Program-made: the position numbers and the translations under genes
The notes under the pieces: model-generated
What the model saw: the letters and a program-made list of their open reading frames with translations, nothing else
Told to the model about the DNA's origin: nothing
The model's database searches: none
Assembly: GCA_002478045.1 (NCBI GenBank)
Contig: DLLT01000022.1
Location: 1 to 64,000, forward strand
Source of the DNA: Porphyromonadaceae bacterium UBA7555
GTDB lineage: Bacteria; Bacteroidota; Bacteroidia; Bacteroidales; Muribaculaceae
DNA length: 64,000 bases
Direction: 5' to 3'
Part shown: positions 20,014 to 28,651 of the stretch, piece by piece
Layout: each line of letters starts with the position of its first letter
Position numbering within the stretch: position 1 is the stretch's first letter

Positions 20014-20527
20014 TTACGGGGCTGTCCGATGCGTGCCGCATGCTGTACTACCAGGTACGCGCTACGGCGGAGGCAGACGGGCGCGAGTTCGATATGGACT
20101 TCCGGACGTTTGCTTTGCGCGTAACGCCCGAGGACATACAGCGCTGGGGCGATGCCGTCAATGCCGAGAATGCCAAAGGGTCAAAAAAAAAGATGACGGC
20201 GAAAAAGTAGACATACTGCGACTGCAGGCATACGCGCTGACCGCCCTCGGGATGCCGCTCGACACGTTCAGGCGGCTAAGCCCGAGGGCGTTCGAGCTTT
20301 GTATGGAGGAGGATGCGCGACAGCGTCGGCAGGCCGACCTTGAGCGGTGGAACAGACTGCGTACGGCGTGCGCGATACTGATACAGCCGCACACGAGTAA
20401 GCGCGTAACGCCGCAGATGTTGATACCGTTAGAGGAGATAGACGCCCCGGCGAAGGCAGCGCCTCGGCGCGAGTGGACGCCGTCGACACGTCAGAGAGTG
20501 GAAGAATTAATGAACAGAGAAAAGTGA
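20014..20527 (+). pseudogene. Remnant of a phage tail assembly chaperone (gpG/gpGT type), 5' truncated, two frames joined by -1 frameshift
   Basis: Frame 0 is open from the junction with host DNA to a stop at 20210. It encodes a helical segment (LSDACRMLYYQVRATAEAD, then FRTFALRVTPEDIQRW) and a lysine-rich end. The second product lies in the -1 frame and runs to 20527 (VDILRLQAYALTALGMPLDTF, then RLSPRAFELCMEED). The two overlap at a run of nine A carrying the heptamer A AAA AAG. Two overlapping frames just ahead of the tape measure gene is the conserved layout of long-tailed phage chaperones, where the longer product is made by frameshifting. The N-terminus is missing and no promoter is seen, so it is probably not functional. 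The role is inferred from layout; sequence similarity could not be tested. Confidence 0.6.
20183..20192 (+). promoter_or_regulatory. -1 programmed frameshift slippery site A AAA AAG
   Basis: Nine A then G. In frame 0 the codons are TCA AAA AAA AAG ATG, so 20186-20192 is exactly A AAA AAG, the heptamer used by E. coli dnaX. A one-base backward slip continues as Asp-Asp-Gly-Glu-Lys-Val-Asp into the 20527 frame. Confidence 0.65.
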
Positions 20528-20533
20528 AAGGCT

Positions 20534-21376
20534 ATGAGATACGGGATGCCCTATATGGGGAGTAAGAATAAGCTGGCCGAGCGTATAGTGGCGCTGTTGC
20601 CTAAGGCGGAGCATTTGTATGATGTATTCTGCGGCGGCTGCGCACTGGCGCATTGTGCGGCGTTAAGCGGCAAGTACGAGCATATCCACATCAACGACAT
20701 AAGCGATATGCCGAGGTTGTTTGTGGATGCCGTAAGCGGCAAGTACCACGATGAACGGCGGTGGATAAGCCGTGAGGATTTCTTTGCGCTGAAAGACGGT
20801 GATCCGTATGTGCGTGCGTGTTGGAGCTTCGGCAATAACGGGCGGAATTACCTATACTCGCGCGAGACAGAGCCGTACAAGCGTGCGGTGCATGTGATGC
20901 TGACGGCTGACAGCGTGCGCGAGCGCCGTGTGGCCTACAAGGAGGTTGTGCGGCTGCTTGTACCGCTAATCGGGAGTAAGACGGCTAAGAGCTTAGGCAA
21001 TATGCAAAGTCTGGAAAGTCTGGAAAGGCTGGAAAGTCTGCAAAGTCTGCAAAGTCTAGAAAGGCTGTTTACAATGAGCAAGGGGGATTATCGGGATTTG
21101 GAGATAGCGGAGGGGAGCGTAATTTACGCCGACCCGCCGTATGCGACTTCAACAAAGACGGGCGATGATTACGGGACGGCCTTTGACCATGCGGCGTTTT
21201 ATGACTGGTGCGAGGCGCAGACGCAGCCGCTATATATAAGCGAGTACACGATGCCCGAAGAGCGCTTTGTATGTGTGGCGGAGTGGAATGTGGTAAGCTC
21301 CATAAGTCCCACGAATAATAGATGTAAGCGTGTCGAAAAGCTGTGGATACCGAGGGGGCAGTTATTGCCAAGGTAG
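20534..21376 (+). CDS. Phage-type DNA adenine N6-methyltransferase, D12 class (Dam family)
   Basis: 280 residues, apparently complete. It transfers a methyl group from SAM to adenine in DNA. YMGSKNKLAERI (residues 7-18) matches the N-terminal YxGxKxxL block. DVFCGGCAL (30-38) is the SAM-binding FxGxG region in slightly altered form. IYADPPYATS with DPPY at 200-203 is the catalytic motif. LYISEYTMP and the C-terminal RCKRVEKLWI complete the D12 pattern. It starts 6 nt after the chaperone remnant. Residues 158-178 are an odd run of seven Q/E-S/R-L triplets encoded by a 9-nt tandem repeat. The target site is unknown; GATC is possible but unproven. Such orphan methylases are common phage cargo. 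Confidence 0.85.
   Translation: MRYGMPYMGSKNKLAERIVALLPKAEHLYDVFCGGCALAHCAALSGKYEHIHINDISDMPRLFVDAVSGKYHDERRWISREDFFALKDGDPYVRACWSFGNNGRNYLYSRETEPYKRAVHVMLTADSVRERRVAYKEVVRLLVPLIGSKTAKSLGNMQSLESLERLESLQSLQSLERLFTMSKGDYRDLEIAEGSVIYADPPYATSTKTGDDYGTAFDHAAFYDWCEAQTQPLYISEYTMPEERFVCVAEWNVVSSISPTNNRCKRVEKLWIPRGQLLPR
21005..21067 (+). repeat. Seven-copy 9-nt tandem repeat inside the methyltransferase gene
   Basis: Seven units of the form (C/G)AA AG(T/G) CT(G/A), reading Gln/Glu-Ser/Arg-Leu each time. Being a multiple of three it can expand or shrink without breaking the frame. Codon choice is nearly identical between units, which suggests recent slippage. Confidence 0.85.
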
Positions 21377-21538
21377 TTTGCAGGAACGGCCTTTTGTCAT
21401 AGTGTAAATGAGCCAACAGAACGCGACAACGCCGAAGAACGCTAAGGGATTATGCCACAAGAGCCACCACAATTTGCAGATTAAGTCCCAAATAGAAGAG
21501 AAGAAGCCCTCAATAATAGGATGTAAAAGCAGTATCAT
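21362..21538 (-). CDS. Small membrane protein inside the phage remnant
   Basis: A 58-residue peptide (starting MILLLHPIIEGFF) with two likely membrane helices, around residues 10-28 and 31-47 (LAFFGVVAFCWLIY), then a short basic tail (KGRSCKLPWQ). It runs against the phage genes and overlaps the last 15 nt of the methylase gene. The frame is open further upstream, but a -7 box at 21566-21573 puts the start of transcription near 21559, so the ATG at 21538 is preferred. It could be a holin-like or superinfection-type accessory product, but that is speculation; no family is recognised. Confidence 0.45.
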   Translation of the reverse strand: MILLLHPIIEGFFSSIWDLICKLWWLLWHNPLAFFGVVAFCWLIYTMTKGRSCKLPWQ

Positions 21539-21565
21539 GATGTTTATAGGTATTTGATGATTGTG

Positions 21566-21573
21566 CAAATATA
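21566..21573 (-). promoter_or_regulatory. -7 box upstream of the small antisense membrane protein
   Basis: TATATTTG on the minus strand (21573 to 21566) fits TAnnTTTG and lies 28 nt before the ATG at 21538. No clear TTTG -33 box at the expected distance. Confidence 0.4.
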
Positions 21574-21639
21574 GGCAAAGAGAAGCATAACGGAGCATCT
21601 ACGATTAAGAATAAGACATATTGACCAATAATAAGTAAA

Positions 21640-22743
21640 ATGGCAAAAAATATAACGATAAACTTCAAGACCATATACGACGATAAGGGCATAAAGTCGG
21701 CGGCAATGTCGCTGTCCGATTTGGACAAAGTCGTTAAGAACGTACAAAGCTCCGTTGATAAAGCGGGTGCAAATATGGCCGCTTCATGGTCGGTAATGGC
21801 CGAAGGTTTTCAGCGAGTGAATGATATGCTTATGTCGATGGCGTCGGCGTACGAGGAGGCCGAGTTGAACGCTACGCGCCTGGATGTGGTAATGAAGCAG
21901 CGTATGAAGGCCACCAACAGCCAAGTGGAAGCTATCAAGGCGCTGACCGAAGCGGAGAAAGCGAAGGGCGTTATTGATGACGACATACAGCTGGCGGGAG
22001 CGCAGCAGCTGGCTACGTTTTTGCGTCAACAATCGTCGTTAGCTACGTTAGTGCCGGCGATGAATAACCTTGTGGCGCAGCAGAGGGGATATGCCGCGAC
22101 CTCGCAAGATGCCGTCAATGTTGCCAACCTTATGGGCAAAGCGATGATGGGACAGACCATGGCGCTGCGTCGCGTGGGCATCACCTTTGACGAAGCGCAG
22201 GAGGCCGCCATCAAGAACGGCAACGAGCAGGAACGCGCGGCGATGCTGGCGCAGATTATCACCGACAATGTCGGTCAGATGAACGAGGCGTTGGGCAAGA
22301 CGCACTCCGGCCAAGTCGTACAAATGCGCAATAACTTCGAGGATCTGAAAAAGGCCGTCGGGTCGGTGGTAAGCTCCATAGCGCCATACCTCAGTGTCGG
22401 AGCGTCTTTAGCAAATATGGCGATGGGCTTTATGTCGCTCCGAAATGCGACCGTTGCCGCCGTAAGTAAACTCGGGTCCGTCTATATGGCGTTAGATAAA
22501 GCTATGCTCAAGGCCATACCGTTCACGGCGCGGATGAAATGGGCGGGGGCAGCGTTAAAGATGTGTGGAGTGAGCGCACGCACGGCAGCGGGCGGTATGC
22601 GCGTGGTCGGTACGGCCATCCGCGGCATTATGGCGGCCTCGGGAGTAGGGCTGGTGCTGATGGGCATTTCGGCGGCATTCGAGGCGCTTCGCCCGAGTTC
22701 AGAAATTACTCTTTTATATTGTGCTTACCCCACACCGAAATAA
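21640..22743 (+). pseudogene. Truncated phage tail tape measure protein (N-terminal part)
   Basis: About 353 residues of a tape measure-like protein. It starts MAKNITINFKTIYDDKGIKSA and is a long helical, Ala/Gln/Met-rich body (for example NNLVAQQRGYAATSQDAVNVANLMGKAMMGQTMALRR, quoted in pieces across residues 143-180) with hydrophobic Gly/Ala segments (GVGLVLMGISAAFEAL) near the end. The motif 'QDAVNVANLMGKAM...LRRVGITFDEAQE' is typical of tape measure N-terminal domains. After about residue 353 the frame runs into the antisense 3' end of the next gene, so the rest has been lost. Tape measure proteins normally exceed 600 residues, so it is presumed non-functional. Confidence 0.75.
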
Positions 22744-24019
22744 AGTTATGCCAAGCCTCTTGTGGATAGTTGTCAGTCTCGGCATCAATTAGATAACAGA
22801 AAAGTGCATACCCTGTTTCATCATCATTGATGCCCCATTGGCTGAGCCCGTGATGTATCTTAAGGCTTATAATCTTTGCCCCGGAAGGAGTCTTGATATA
22901 ACTCGCTTCAAAGGCAGGCATCCCGGTCCAACTACGGTAATAGCGTATGGCCTTATCATCGCAATACATAAACCAATGATCCTCCATCGCATCCGGGATA
23001 TGTCCACGGAGAAGGATACCCATATCCGCCTTTGAGATATCAATATCGGTTTTTATCAATGATATGTCCTTGTCTTCGGGCCATGGCTCTGTATTCCATA
23101 AATCTTTCGTAGATATTTTCGTCTTGTCCGGCAATGGATTCTCTCCGTTAAAACAGCGGCCCATATTGCCAAGCCCGAGTTTCCAAAGCATAATAACGCT
23201 TTGCTCTATAAGCTGTTTATGCTCCTCTCGACGCATCTTAATTTCCTTGCGAAAATCTCGCACCACCTTCCTCATCTCCTCGGGAAGGTAAGATAGAGCT
23301 TTTTTCTTCATCCATTCGGGTATGCCCCAAACAGCTTCGGCAATACTTCCTACGATGGCGCCAAGTGTATCGGCATCAGCCCCGAGACTGACGGCTCGAC
23401 GGATGGCTTCCTCGAAAGAATAACTCTGCCCGATAATCCAAAGAGCCACGGGAACAGTCCCTTGGCAAGTCTCATCAAAACGGTTTATGACTTTATTGAT
23501 CTTGATATCCATATCGTAGTGCAGATTGGTTCCAAGTTCAAGAAGTGCATGCTTAATTTCGTCCGGTTTTTGACCGTCATTGCGTCGCTGTAAAGCGCCG
23601 AAGATTGCTATGGCGATACAAGCAGCTCCTTTTATCCCCATTTCATGATTATGAGTGCACATGGCACTTTGAACTGCAACATTGTAGACATCCGATGTTT
23701 CAAAGAACCACCATCCGACAGGACTCACTCTCATAGCCGAACCATTCCCGAACGAATTGTATGGCTGCGGATTGTCACTTCGTACCCAAGATGCAAATCG
23801 ACCTCCGTATCCTCCCTTGGGATTAGGATAGCGACGACACCAGTCATGTAAGCTTTCGCCGAAGTCACGATTGCGTAGCAGCGCATCGGCTACAGCGATA
23901 GTACAAACCGTATCGTCCGTAAAATTTGCTTCTTTCGGAAATAATTCAAAACTATAGTCATTTGTGGGATTAAATTCGTAGGCAGAGCCCACAATATCAC
24001 CGATAATTGCTCCTACCAT
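22706..24019 (-). CDS. ADP-ribosylglycohydrolase (DraG/ARH family) with an additional C-terminal domain
   Basis: 437 residues. The first 260 form an ARH domain that removes ADP-ribose from a protein or nucleic acid target using two Mg ions. The start MVGAIIGDIVGSAYEF, the metal motif TDDT at 34-37, GNGSAMRVSP at 91-100 and GADADTLGAIVG at 213-224 are all intact, so an active enzyme is likely. Residues about 265-437 are an extra domain I do not recognise, with a conserved-looking DHWFMYCDDKAIRYYRSWTG (347-366). I start at ATG 24019 because the codon at 24025 is TTG. It has its own promoter (24052-24082). It abuts the cut end of the tape measure gene, so it may belong to the same mobile island. 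Target unknown. Confidence 0.85.
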   Translation of the reverse strand: MVGAIIGDIVGSAYEFNPTNDYSFELFPKEANFTDDTVCTIAVADALLRNRDFGESLHDWCRRYPNPKGGYGGRFASWVRSDNPQPYNSFGNGSAMRVSPVGWWFFETSDVYNVAVQSAMCTHNHEMGIKGAACIAIAIFGALQRRNDGQKPDEIKHALLELGTNLHYDMDIKINKVINRFDETCQGTVPVALWIIGQSYSFEEAIRRAVSLGADADTLGAIVGSIAEAVWGIPEWMKKKALSYLPEEMRKVVRDFRKEIKMRREEHKQLIEQSVIMLWKLGLGNMGRCFNGENPLPDKTKISTKDLWNTEPWPEDKDISLIKTDIDISKADMGILLRGHIPDAMEDHWFMYCDDKAIRYYRSWTGMPAFEASYIKTPSGAKIISLKIHHGLSQWGINDDETGYALFCYLIDAETDNYPQEAWHNFISVWGKHNIKE

Positions 24020-24051
24020 TTTCAATAATCATTTTTTGTGTATTTATAACG

Positions 24052-24082
24052 CAAAATTACACATCTTCTTTGAAACCACAAA
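24052..24082 (-). promoter_or_regulatory. Promoter of the ADP-ribosylglycohydrolase gene
   Basis: On the minus strand the -33 TTTG (24082 to 24079) and -7 TAATTTTG (24059 to 24052) are 19 nt apart, implying a short leader of about 27 nt before ATG 24019. Confidence 0.65.
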
Positions 24083-24191
24083 ATTTTCAGGTACAAAACA
24101 TGCATTAGTTTTATCGAAATACGAATTTGACAGCTCGAATGCCGAAAATCGCCCCTCACTCTCACAATTAAGGAATTTTTTCGCTAAAAAA

Positions 24192-24223
24192 TTTGGGGCG
24201 TCATTTACAAATGCATAACTTTG
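24192..24223 (+). promoter_or_regulatory. Promoter of mutAB
   Basis: -33 TTTG (24192-24195) and -7 TAACTTTG (24216-24223) with a 20-nt spacer. The leader to the mutA ATG is about 80 nt and shows no cobalamin riboswitch features. The 24020-24312 gap holds this and the divergent promoter at 24052-24082, and little else. Confidence 0.8.
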
Positions 24224-24312
24224 TAGCGGAATTTGCGAGCGCACGAGCGCACTCGCGATACCATCCTTGTACGCAACCAAAACAACACCCTATATATTAT
24301 TGTAGACCAGTT

Positions 24313-26157
24313 ATGGCAGAAAACAACGAAAAACTATTCGACCAGTTCCCGCCTGTCAGCTATGAAGAATGGCGGAAAAAAGTCGAGACGGATCTCAAGG
24401 GAGCCGATTTCGATAAAAAACTGGTATGGAGAACCAACGAAGGTTTCAATGTCCAGCCTATCTATCGCATAGAGGACATCGAGGACTTCAAAACAACCAA
24501 CTCACTTCCGGGACAATTTCCTTACGTACGCGGCACACGCACCGACAATGATTGGTATGCTCGTCAAGAAATCCTTGCCGAAGAACCCAAGCAGGCTAAT
24601 GCCGATGCACGCGATGTACTCACTCGCGGTATTACCTCTCTCGGATTCAAGGTAGCCGAAGCAGCAGACGTTCCGACGCTACTCGAAGGCATTGACCTAA
24701 GCAAAGTCGAAATAAACCTCGACTGCTGCCCCGACAAAGCCGTGGATGTGGCCAAAGCCCTTGTAGAGTACATTAAAACACAAGGCGCTACCGAGACATT
24801 CCGCGGAAGCATCGCCTTCAACCCCCTGCGCAAGGCCCTGCGCCACGGCACACCTCTGTGCGACTGCGTGGTATCTAAAGCCGTAGCCCTTATTGAGGCA
24901 GTCAAGGACATTCCCGCACTTCGCGTTATTGATGTCGACAGCGCAATGTTCTGCAACGCAGGCGCATTTATCTACGAAGAACTCGGGTACGCACTGGCTT
25001 GGGGCGCACAATGGATGACAGCCCTCACCGAGGCCGGTGTAAGCGTCGATGAAGCCGCCCGTCGCATCAAATTCGATATGGGCGTATCCTCCAACTTCTT
25101 CATGGAAATTGCCAAATTCCGCGCCGGACGTATGCTTTGGGCCGATATCGTCAAACAATACAAGCCCGCAGACGAAGCCGCAGCCAAGATGGTGGTACAC
25201 GCCTCCACCTCGCGTTACAACCAGACAATCTTTGATGCACATGTCAACCTTCTGCGCAGCCAGACCGAAACAATGTCCGCAGCCGTTGCCGGTGTAGACT
25301 CCATCACCGTCACCCCTTTCGATGCACCATACAAAAAACCGGATGCATTCTCGGAGCGTATCGCCCGCAACCAGCAATTCCTTCTTAAAGAGGAATCGCA
25401 CATGGACAAGGTTATCGACCCCGCAGGCGGATCATACTACGTGGAGACACTCACCGTATCCATAGCTCGCGAAGCCTGGAAACTATTCCTATCCATAGAC
25501 GAAGCCGGCGGATTCTTCGCCAAAGTCGCCGACGGAACCGTACAGCAGGCCGTAGTCGAAGCATCCCAAAAACGCCATACCGACGTCGCTCGCCGTAAGG
25601 AGATACTTCTTGGTACCAACCAATATCCCAATATCAACGAAATGGCCGCCGACAAGATCGAAATCAAAGACAACGACGGTCAATGCGGATGCGAAGCCGA
25701 AGGCGACCCCGCCAAGGCTCTGCCCACCAAGCGTGCAGCCTCCGATTTCGAGCAACTCCGCCTGGCTACCGAGGCCGCAGCCAACCGTCCCAAGGTGTTC
25801 ATGCTCACCATAGGCAACCTGGCTATGCGTTTGGCTCGTGCACAATTCTCCAGCAACTTCTTCGGATGCGCCGGATACGAAATCATTGACAACCTCGGAT
25901 TTGACACAGTGGAGCAAGGTATTGATGCCGCGCTCGAAAAGAAAGCCGATGTTATCGTACTGTGCTCCTCCGATGACGAATACGCCACCCTCGCCCCCGA
26001 GGCCTTCAAATACCTCAACGGTCGTGCTCAATTCGTCGTTGCCGGCGCGCCTGCCTGCATGGACGACCTCAAAGCCCTCGGCATCAACGACTACGTACAC
26101 GTACGCGTCAATGTTCTGGACACCCTCCGCGACTTCAACAACCGTCTTCTCAAATAA
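24313..26157 (+). CDS. mutA: Methylmalonyl-CoA mutase small subunit
   Basis: Non-catalytic subunit of the B12-dependent enzyme that interconverts succinyl-CoA and methylmalonyl-CoA, the step that lets Bacteroidales make propionate. 614 residues. It starts MAENNEKLFDQFPPVSYEEWRKKVETDLKG, the typical small-subunit start. A TIM-barrel part includes DPAGGSYYVETLT. The C-terminal B12-like domain lacks the DxHxxG histidine (TIGNLAMRLARAQF in its place), as expected for this subunit. ATG 24313 is chosen because alternatives overlap the promoter. mutB follows after 12 nt. No epimerase or decarboxylase gene is adjacent. Confidence 0.95.
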   Translation: MAENNEKLFDQFPPVSYEEWRKKVETDLKGADFDKKLVWRTNEGFNVQPIYRIEDIEDFKTTNSLPGQFPYVRGTRTDNDWYARQEILAEEPKQANADARDVLTRGITSLGFKVAEAADVPTLLEGIDLSKVEINLDCCPDKAVDVAKALVEYIKTQGATETFRGSIAFNPLRKALRHGTPLCDCVVSKAVALIEAVKDIPALRVIDVDSAMFCNAGAFIYEELGYALAWGAQWMTALTEAGVSVDEAARRIKFDMGVSSNFFMEIAKFRAGRMLWADIVKQYKPADEAAAKMVVHASTSRYNQTIFDAHVNLLRSQTETMSAAVAGVDSITVTPFDAPYKKPDAFSERIARNQQFLLKEESHMDKVIDPAGGSYYVETLTVSIAREAWKLFLSIDEAGGFFAKVADGTVQQAVVEASQKRHTDVARRKEILLGTNQYPNINEMAADKIEIKDNDGQCGCEAEGDPAKALPTKRAASDFEQLRLATEAAANRPKVFMLTIGNLAMRLARAQFSSNFFGCAGYEIIDNLGFDTVEQGIDAALEKKADVIVLCSSDDEYATLAPEAFKYLNGRAQFVVAGAPACMDDLKALGINDYVHVRVNVLDTLRDFNNRLLK

Positions 26158-26169
26158 CCCACGTGCCGT

Positions 26170-28341
26170 ATGAAACCTGATTTCAAAACAATAGACATTA
26201 CCAAAGACGGCTTTGGTTCCGTCGCCACCCCGGCACCCGCAGTAGCCGACGAAGACAAGTGGCTTACACCGGAACTCATTCCCGTCAAACCCATATACAC
26301 CAAAGAAGACCTCCAGGGTCTCGAACACTTGCATTACGTATCGGGTATACCGCCATTCCTGCGCGGCCCGTATAGCGCAATGTACCCCCTACGTCCTTGG
26401 ACTATCCGTCAGTATGCAGGCTTCTCCACCGCCGCCGAATCCAACGCTTTCTACCGCCGCAACCTTGCCGCCGGTCAGAAAGGTCTTTCCGTGGCATTCG
26501 ACCTTGCAACGCACCGCGGATATGATGCCGACCACCCCCGTGTAGTAGGTGACGTCGGTAAAGCCGGTGTGTCCATCTGCTCAGTAGAGGATATGAAAGT
26601 ACTCTTTGACGGTATTCCACTAAACAAGATGTCCGTGTCCATGACCATGAATGGCGCTGTACTCCCCGTGCTCGCATTCTACATCAATGCAGGCCTCGAA
26701 CAAGGTGCCAAACTTGACGAAATGGCCGGAACAATCCAAAACGATATCCTCAAGGAATTCATGGTGCGTAACACCTATATCTACCCACCCGAATTCTCGA
26801 TGCGTATCATTGCCGACATCTTCGAGTATACCTCGCAAAATATGCCCAAGTTCAACTCGATATCCATCTCCGGTTACCACATGCAGGAAGCCGGCGCGAC
26901 TTGTGACATCGAGCTGGCTTACACCCTGGCCGATGGTCTCGAATATCTCCGCGCCGGTGTCAATGCAGGTATGGATATCGATGCCTTCGCGCCCCGTCTG
27001 TCCTTCTTCTGGGCCATCGGTATGAACTACTTCATGGAAGTAGCTAAGATGCGTGCTGCACGTATGCTATGGGCTAAGATTGTAAAACAATTCAATCCCA
27101 AAAACCCCAAATCTCTTGCACTGCGTACTCACTCACAGACATCCGGATGGTCGCTCACCGAGCAAGACCCATTCAACAACGTAGGACGCACCTGTATCGA
27201 AGCTATGGGAGCCGCCCTGGGTCACACTCAGTCGCTACACACCAACGCGCTTGACGAAGCAATTGCCCTGCCTACGGACTTCAGTGCCCGTATCGCCCGT
27301 AATACGCAGATCTACATCCAGGAAGAAACCATGGTCACCAAAGAGATCGACCCCTGGGGCGGATCGTACTATATCGAAGCGCTTACCAACGAGATCGCCC
27401 ATCGCGCCTGGGACCATATTCAGGAAATCGAGAAACTCGGCGGTATGGCCAAAGCTATCGAAACCGGACTTCCCAAGCTCCGTATCGAAGAAGCTGCAGC
27501 ACGCACACAGGCACGCATCGACAGCGGACGTCAGACAATCGTCGGTATCAATAAATACCGTCTGGATCACGAAGATCCCATTGATATCCTCGAAATCGAC
27601 AACACCGAAGTACGTAAGGAGCAAATTGAACGTCTCAACGACCTCAAGGCTCATCGCGACGAAGCCAAGGTCAAAGAAGCCCTTGCAGCAATCACCGAAT
27701 GTGTACGTACCAAGAAAGGCAACCTGCTTGACCTCGCCGTCAAGGCTGCCGGAGTGCGTGCAACCCTCGGCGAAATATCTTATGCCTGCGAAGAAGTCGT
27801 CGGACGTTATAAAGCAATCATCAGAACCATCTCAGGAGTGTACTCAAGCGAAACAAAGAACGACCCGGACTTCAAGAAAGCCCAGGAAATGTGCGCCGAC
27901 TTCGCTCGCCGCGAAGGTCGCCAGCCGCGTATTATGATAGCCAAGATGGGACAAGACGGTCACGACCGTGGTGCCAAAGTCGTAGCCACCGGCTACGCCG
28001 ACTGCGGTTTTGACGTCGATATGGGTCCCTTGTTCCAAACCCCCGAAGAAGCCGCACGTCAGGCCGTCGAAAACGACGTTCACATCCTGGGTGTATCTTC
28101 CCTCGCTGCAGGCCACAAGACCCTTATCCCGCAGGTTATCGCCGAACTTAAGAAACTCGGACGTGAAGATATTCTCGTCACTGCAGGCGGCGTAATCCCC
28201 GCACAAGACTACGACTTCCTCTACAAGGCAGGCGTCGCAGCCATCTTTGGCCCCGGCACGCGTATCCCCGCATCCGCCATCAAGATGCTCGAAATCCTCA
28301 ACGCTGCCGAAGCCGACAACCAAGCCGACACCAAGGCCTGA
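26170..28341 (+). CDS. mutB: Methylmalonyl-CoA mutase large (catalytic) subunit
   Basis: 723 residues. The N-terminal barrel has the substrate-binding blocks [24 protein letters not shown] and [16 protein letters not shown], with [12 protein letters not shown] further on. The C-terminal B12-binding domain carries the base-off motif D596-G-H598-D-R-G601, then GVSSLAAGH and VTAGGVIP. It forms the active heterodimer with MutA in the cytoplasm. A very strong hairpin follows at 28396, so mutAB is a two-gene operon under the 24192 promoter. Confidence 0.97.
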   Translation: MKPDFKTIDITKDGFGSVATPAPAVADEDKWLTPELIPVKPIYTKEDLQGLEHLHYVSGIPPFLRGPYSAMYPLRPWTIRQYAGFSTAAESNAFYRRNLAAGQKGLSVAFDLATHRGYDADHPRVVGDVGKAGVSICSVEDMKVLFDGIPLNKMSVSMTMNGAVLPVLAFYINAGLEQGAKLDEMAGTIQNDILKEFMVRNTYIYPPEFSMRIIADIFEYTSQNMPKFNSISISGYHMQEAGATCDIELAYTLADGLEYLRAGVNAGMDIDAFAPRLSFFWAIGMNYFMEVAKMRAARMLWAKIVKQFNPKNPKSLALRTHSQTSGWSLTEQDPFNNVGRTCIEAMGAALGHTQSLHTNALDEAIALPTDFSARIARNTQIYIQEETMVTKEIDPWGGSYYIEALTNEIAHRAWDHIQEIEKLGGMAKAIETGLPKLRIEEAAARTQARIDSGRQTIVGINKYRLDHEDPIDILEIDNTEVRKEQIERLNDLKAHRDEAKVKEALAAITECVRTKKGNLLDLAVKAAGVRATLGEISYACEEVVGRYKAIIRTISGVYSSETKNDPDFKKAQEMCADFARREGRQPRIMIAKMGQDGHDRGAKVVATGYADCGFDVDMGPLFQTPEEAARQAVENDVHILGVSSLAAGHKTLIPQVIAELKKLGREDILVTAGGVIPAQDYDFLYKAGVAAIFGPGTRIPASAIKMLEILNAAEADNQADTKA

Positions 28342-28395
28342 AAAGACCACACGTCCATAGCTATTACGGCATACGAATGACGTAAATACAATAAC

Positions 28396-28438
28396 GCAGG
28401 TCGCACTCCGATTTATTGGGGTGCGACCTGCTATTTTA
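28396..28438 (+). terminator. Terminator after mutAB
   Basis: A stem of 14 pairs (28396-28409 with 28418-28431, one wobble) with an 8-nt loop, then TATTTTAT. It lies 54 nt after mutB. Confidence 0.85.
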
Positions 28439-28524
28439 TCCTAGATCATTTCGGCAATCTTTAGCTGATTGCCGGAACTTGTTCCAAAGCGCAACATTAT
28501 TAACGTTTTTTTAGTGAAAAATAA

Positions 28525-28555
28525 TTGGTTTATGACGTAAACTTGTTTACCTTTG
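28525..28555 (+). promoter_or_regulatory. Promoter of the membrane protein / winged-helix pair
   Basis: -33-like TTGG (28525-28528) and -7 TACCTTTG (28548-28555), spacer 19 nt. It implies a leader of about 90 nt before ATG 28652. Confidence 0.65.
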
Positions 28556-28651
28556 CAACAGATTTAACAAGAGCGACAGCACGTGAGTTTGCTCTTTTAT
28601 TTTCCGAGATATAGTTTACAACACAAACCACTTTACGCAAAGAAACAGACA

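Larger units (their letters stand above)
28342..28651. other. Intergenic stretch between mutAB and the membrane protein gene
   Basis: Holds the mutAB terminator (28396-28438), a second hairpin (28452-28459 with 28467-28474, 7-nt loop, no T-tract), and the promoter of the next gene (28525-28555). No further gene is seen. Confidence 0.6.

Noticed and set aside
24019..24025. Longer start of the ADP-ribosylglycohydrolase
   Set aside because: Codon at 24025 is TTG; the ATG two codons later is the natural start.
24697..25401. 234-residue open frame on the minus strand
   Set aside because: Antisense to mutA. The same applies to 25489-26334; both are shadows.
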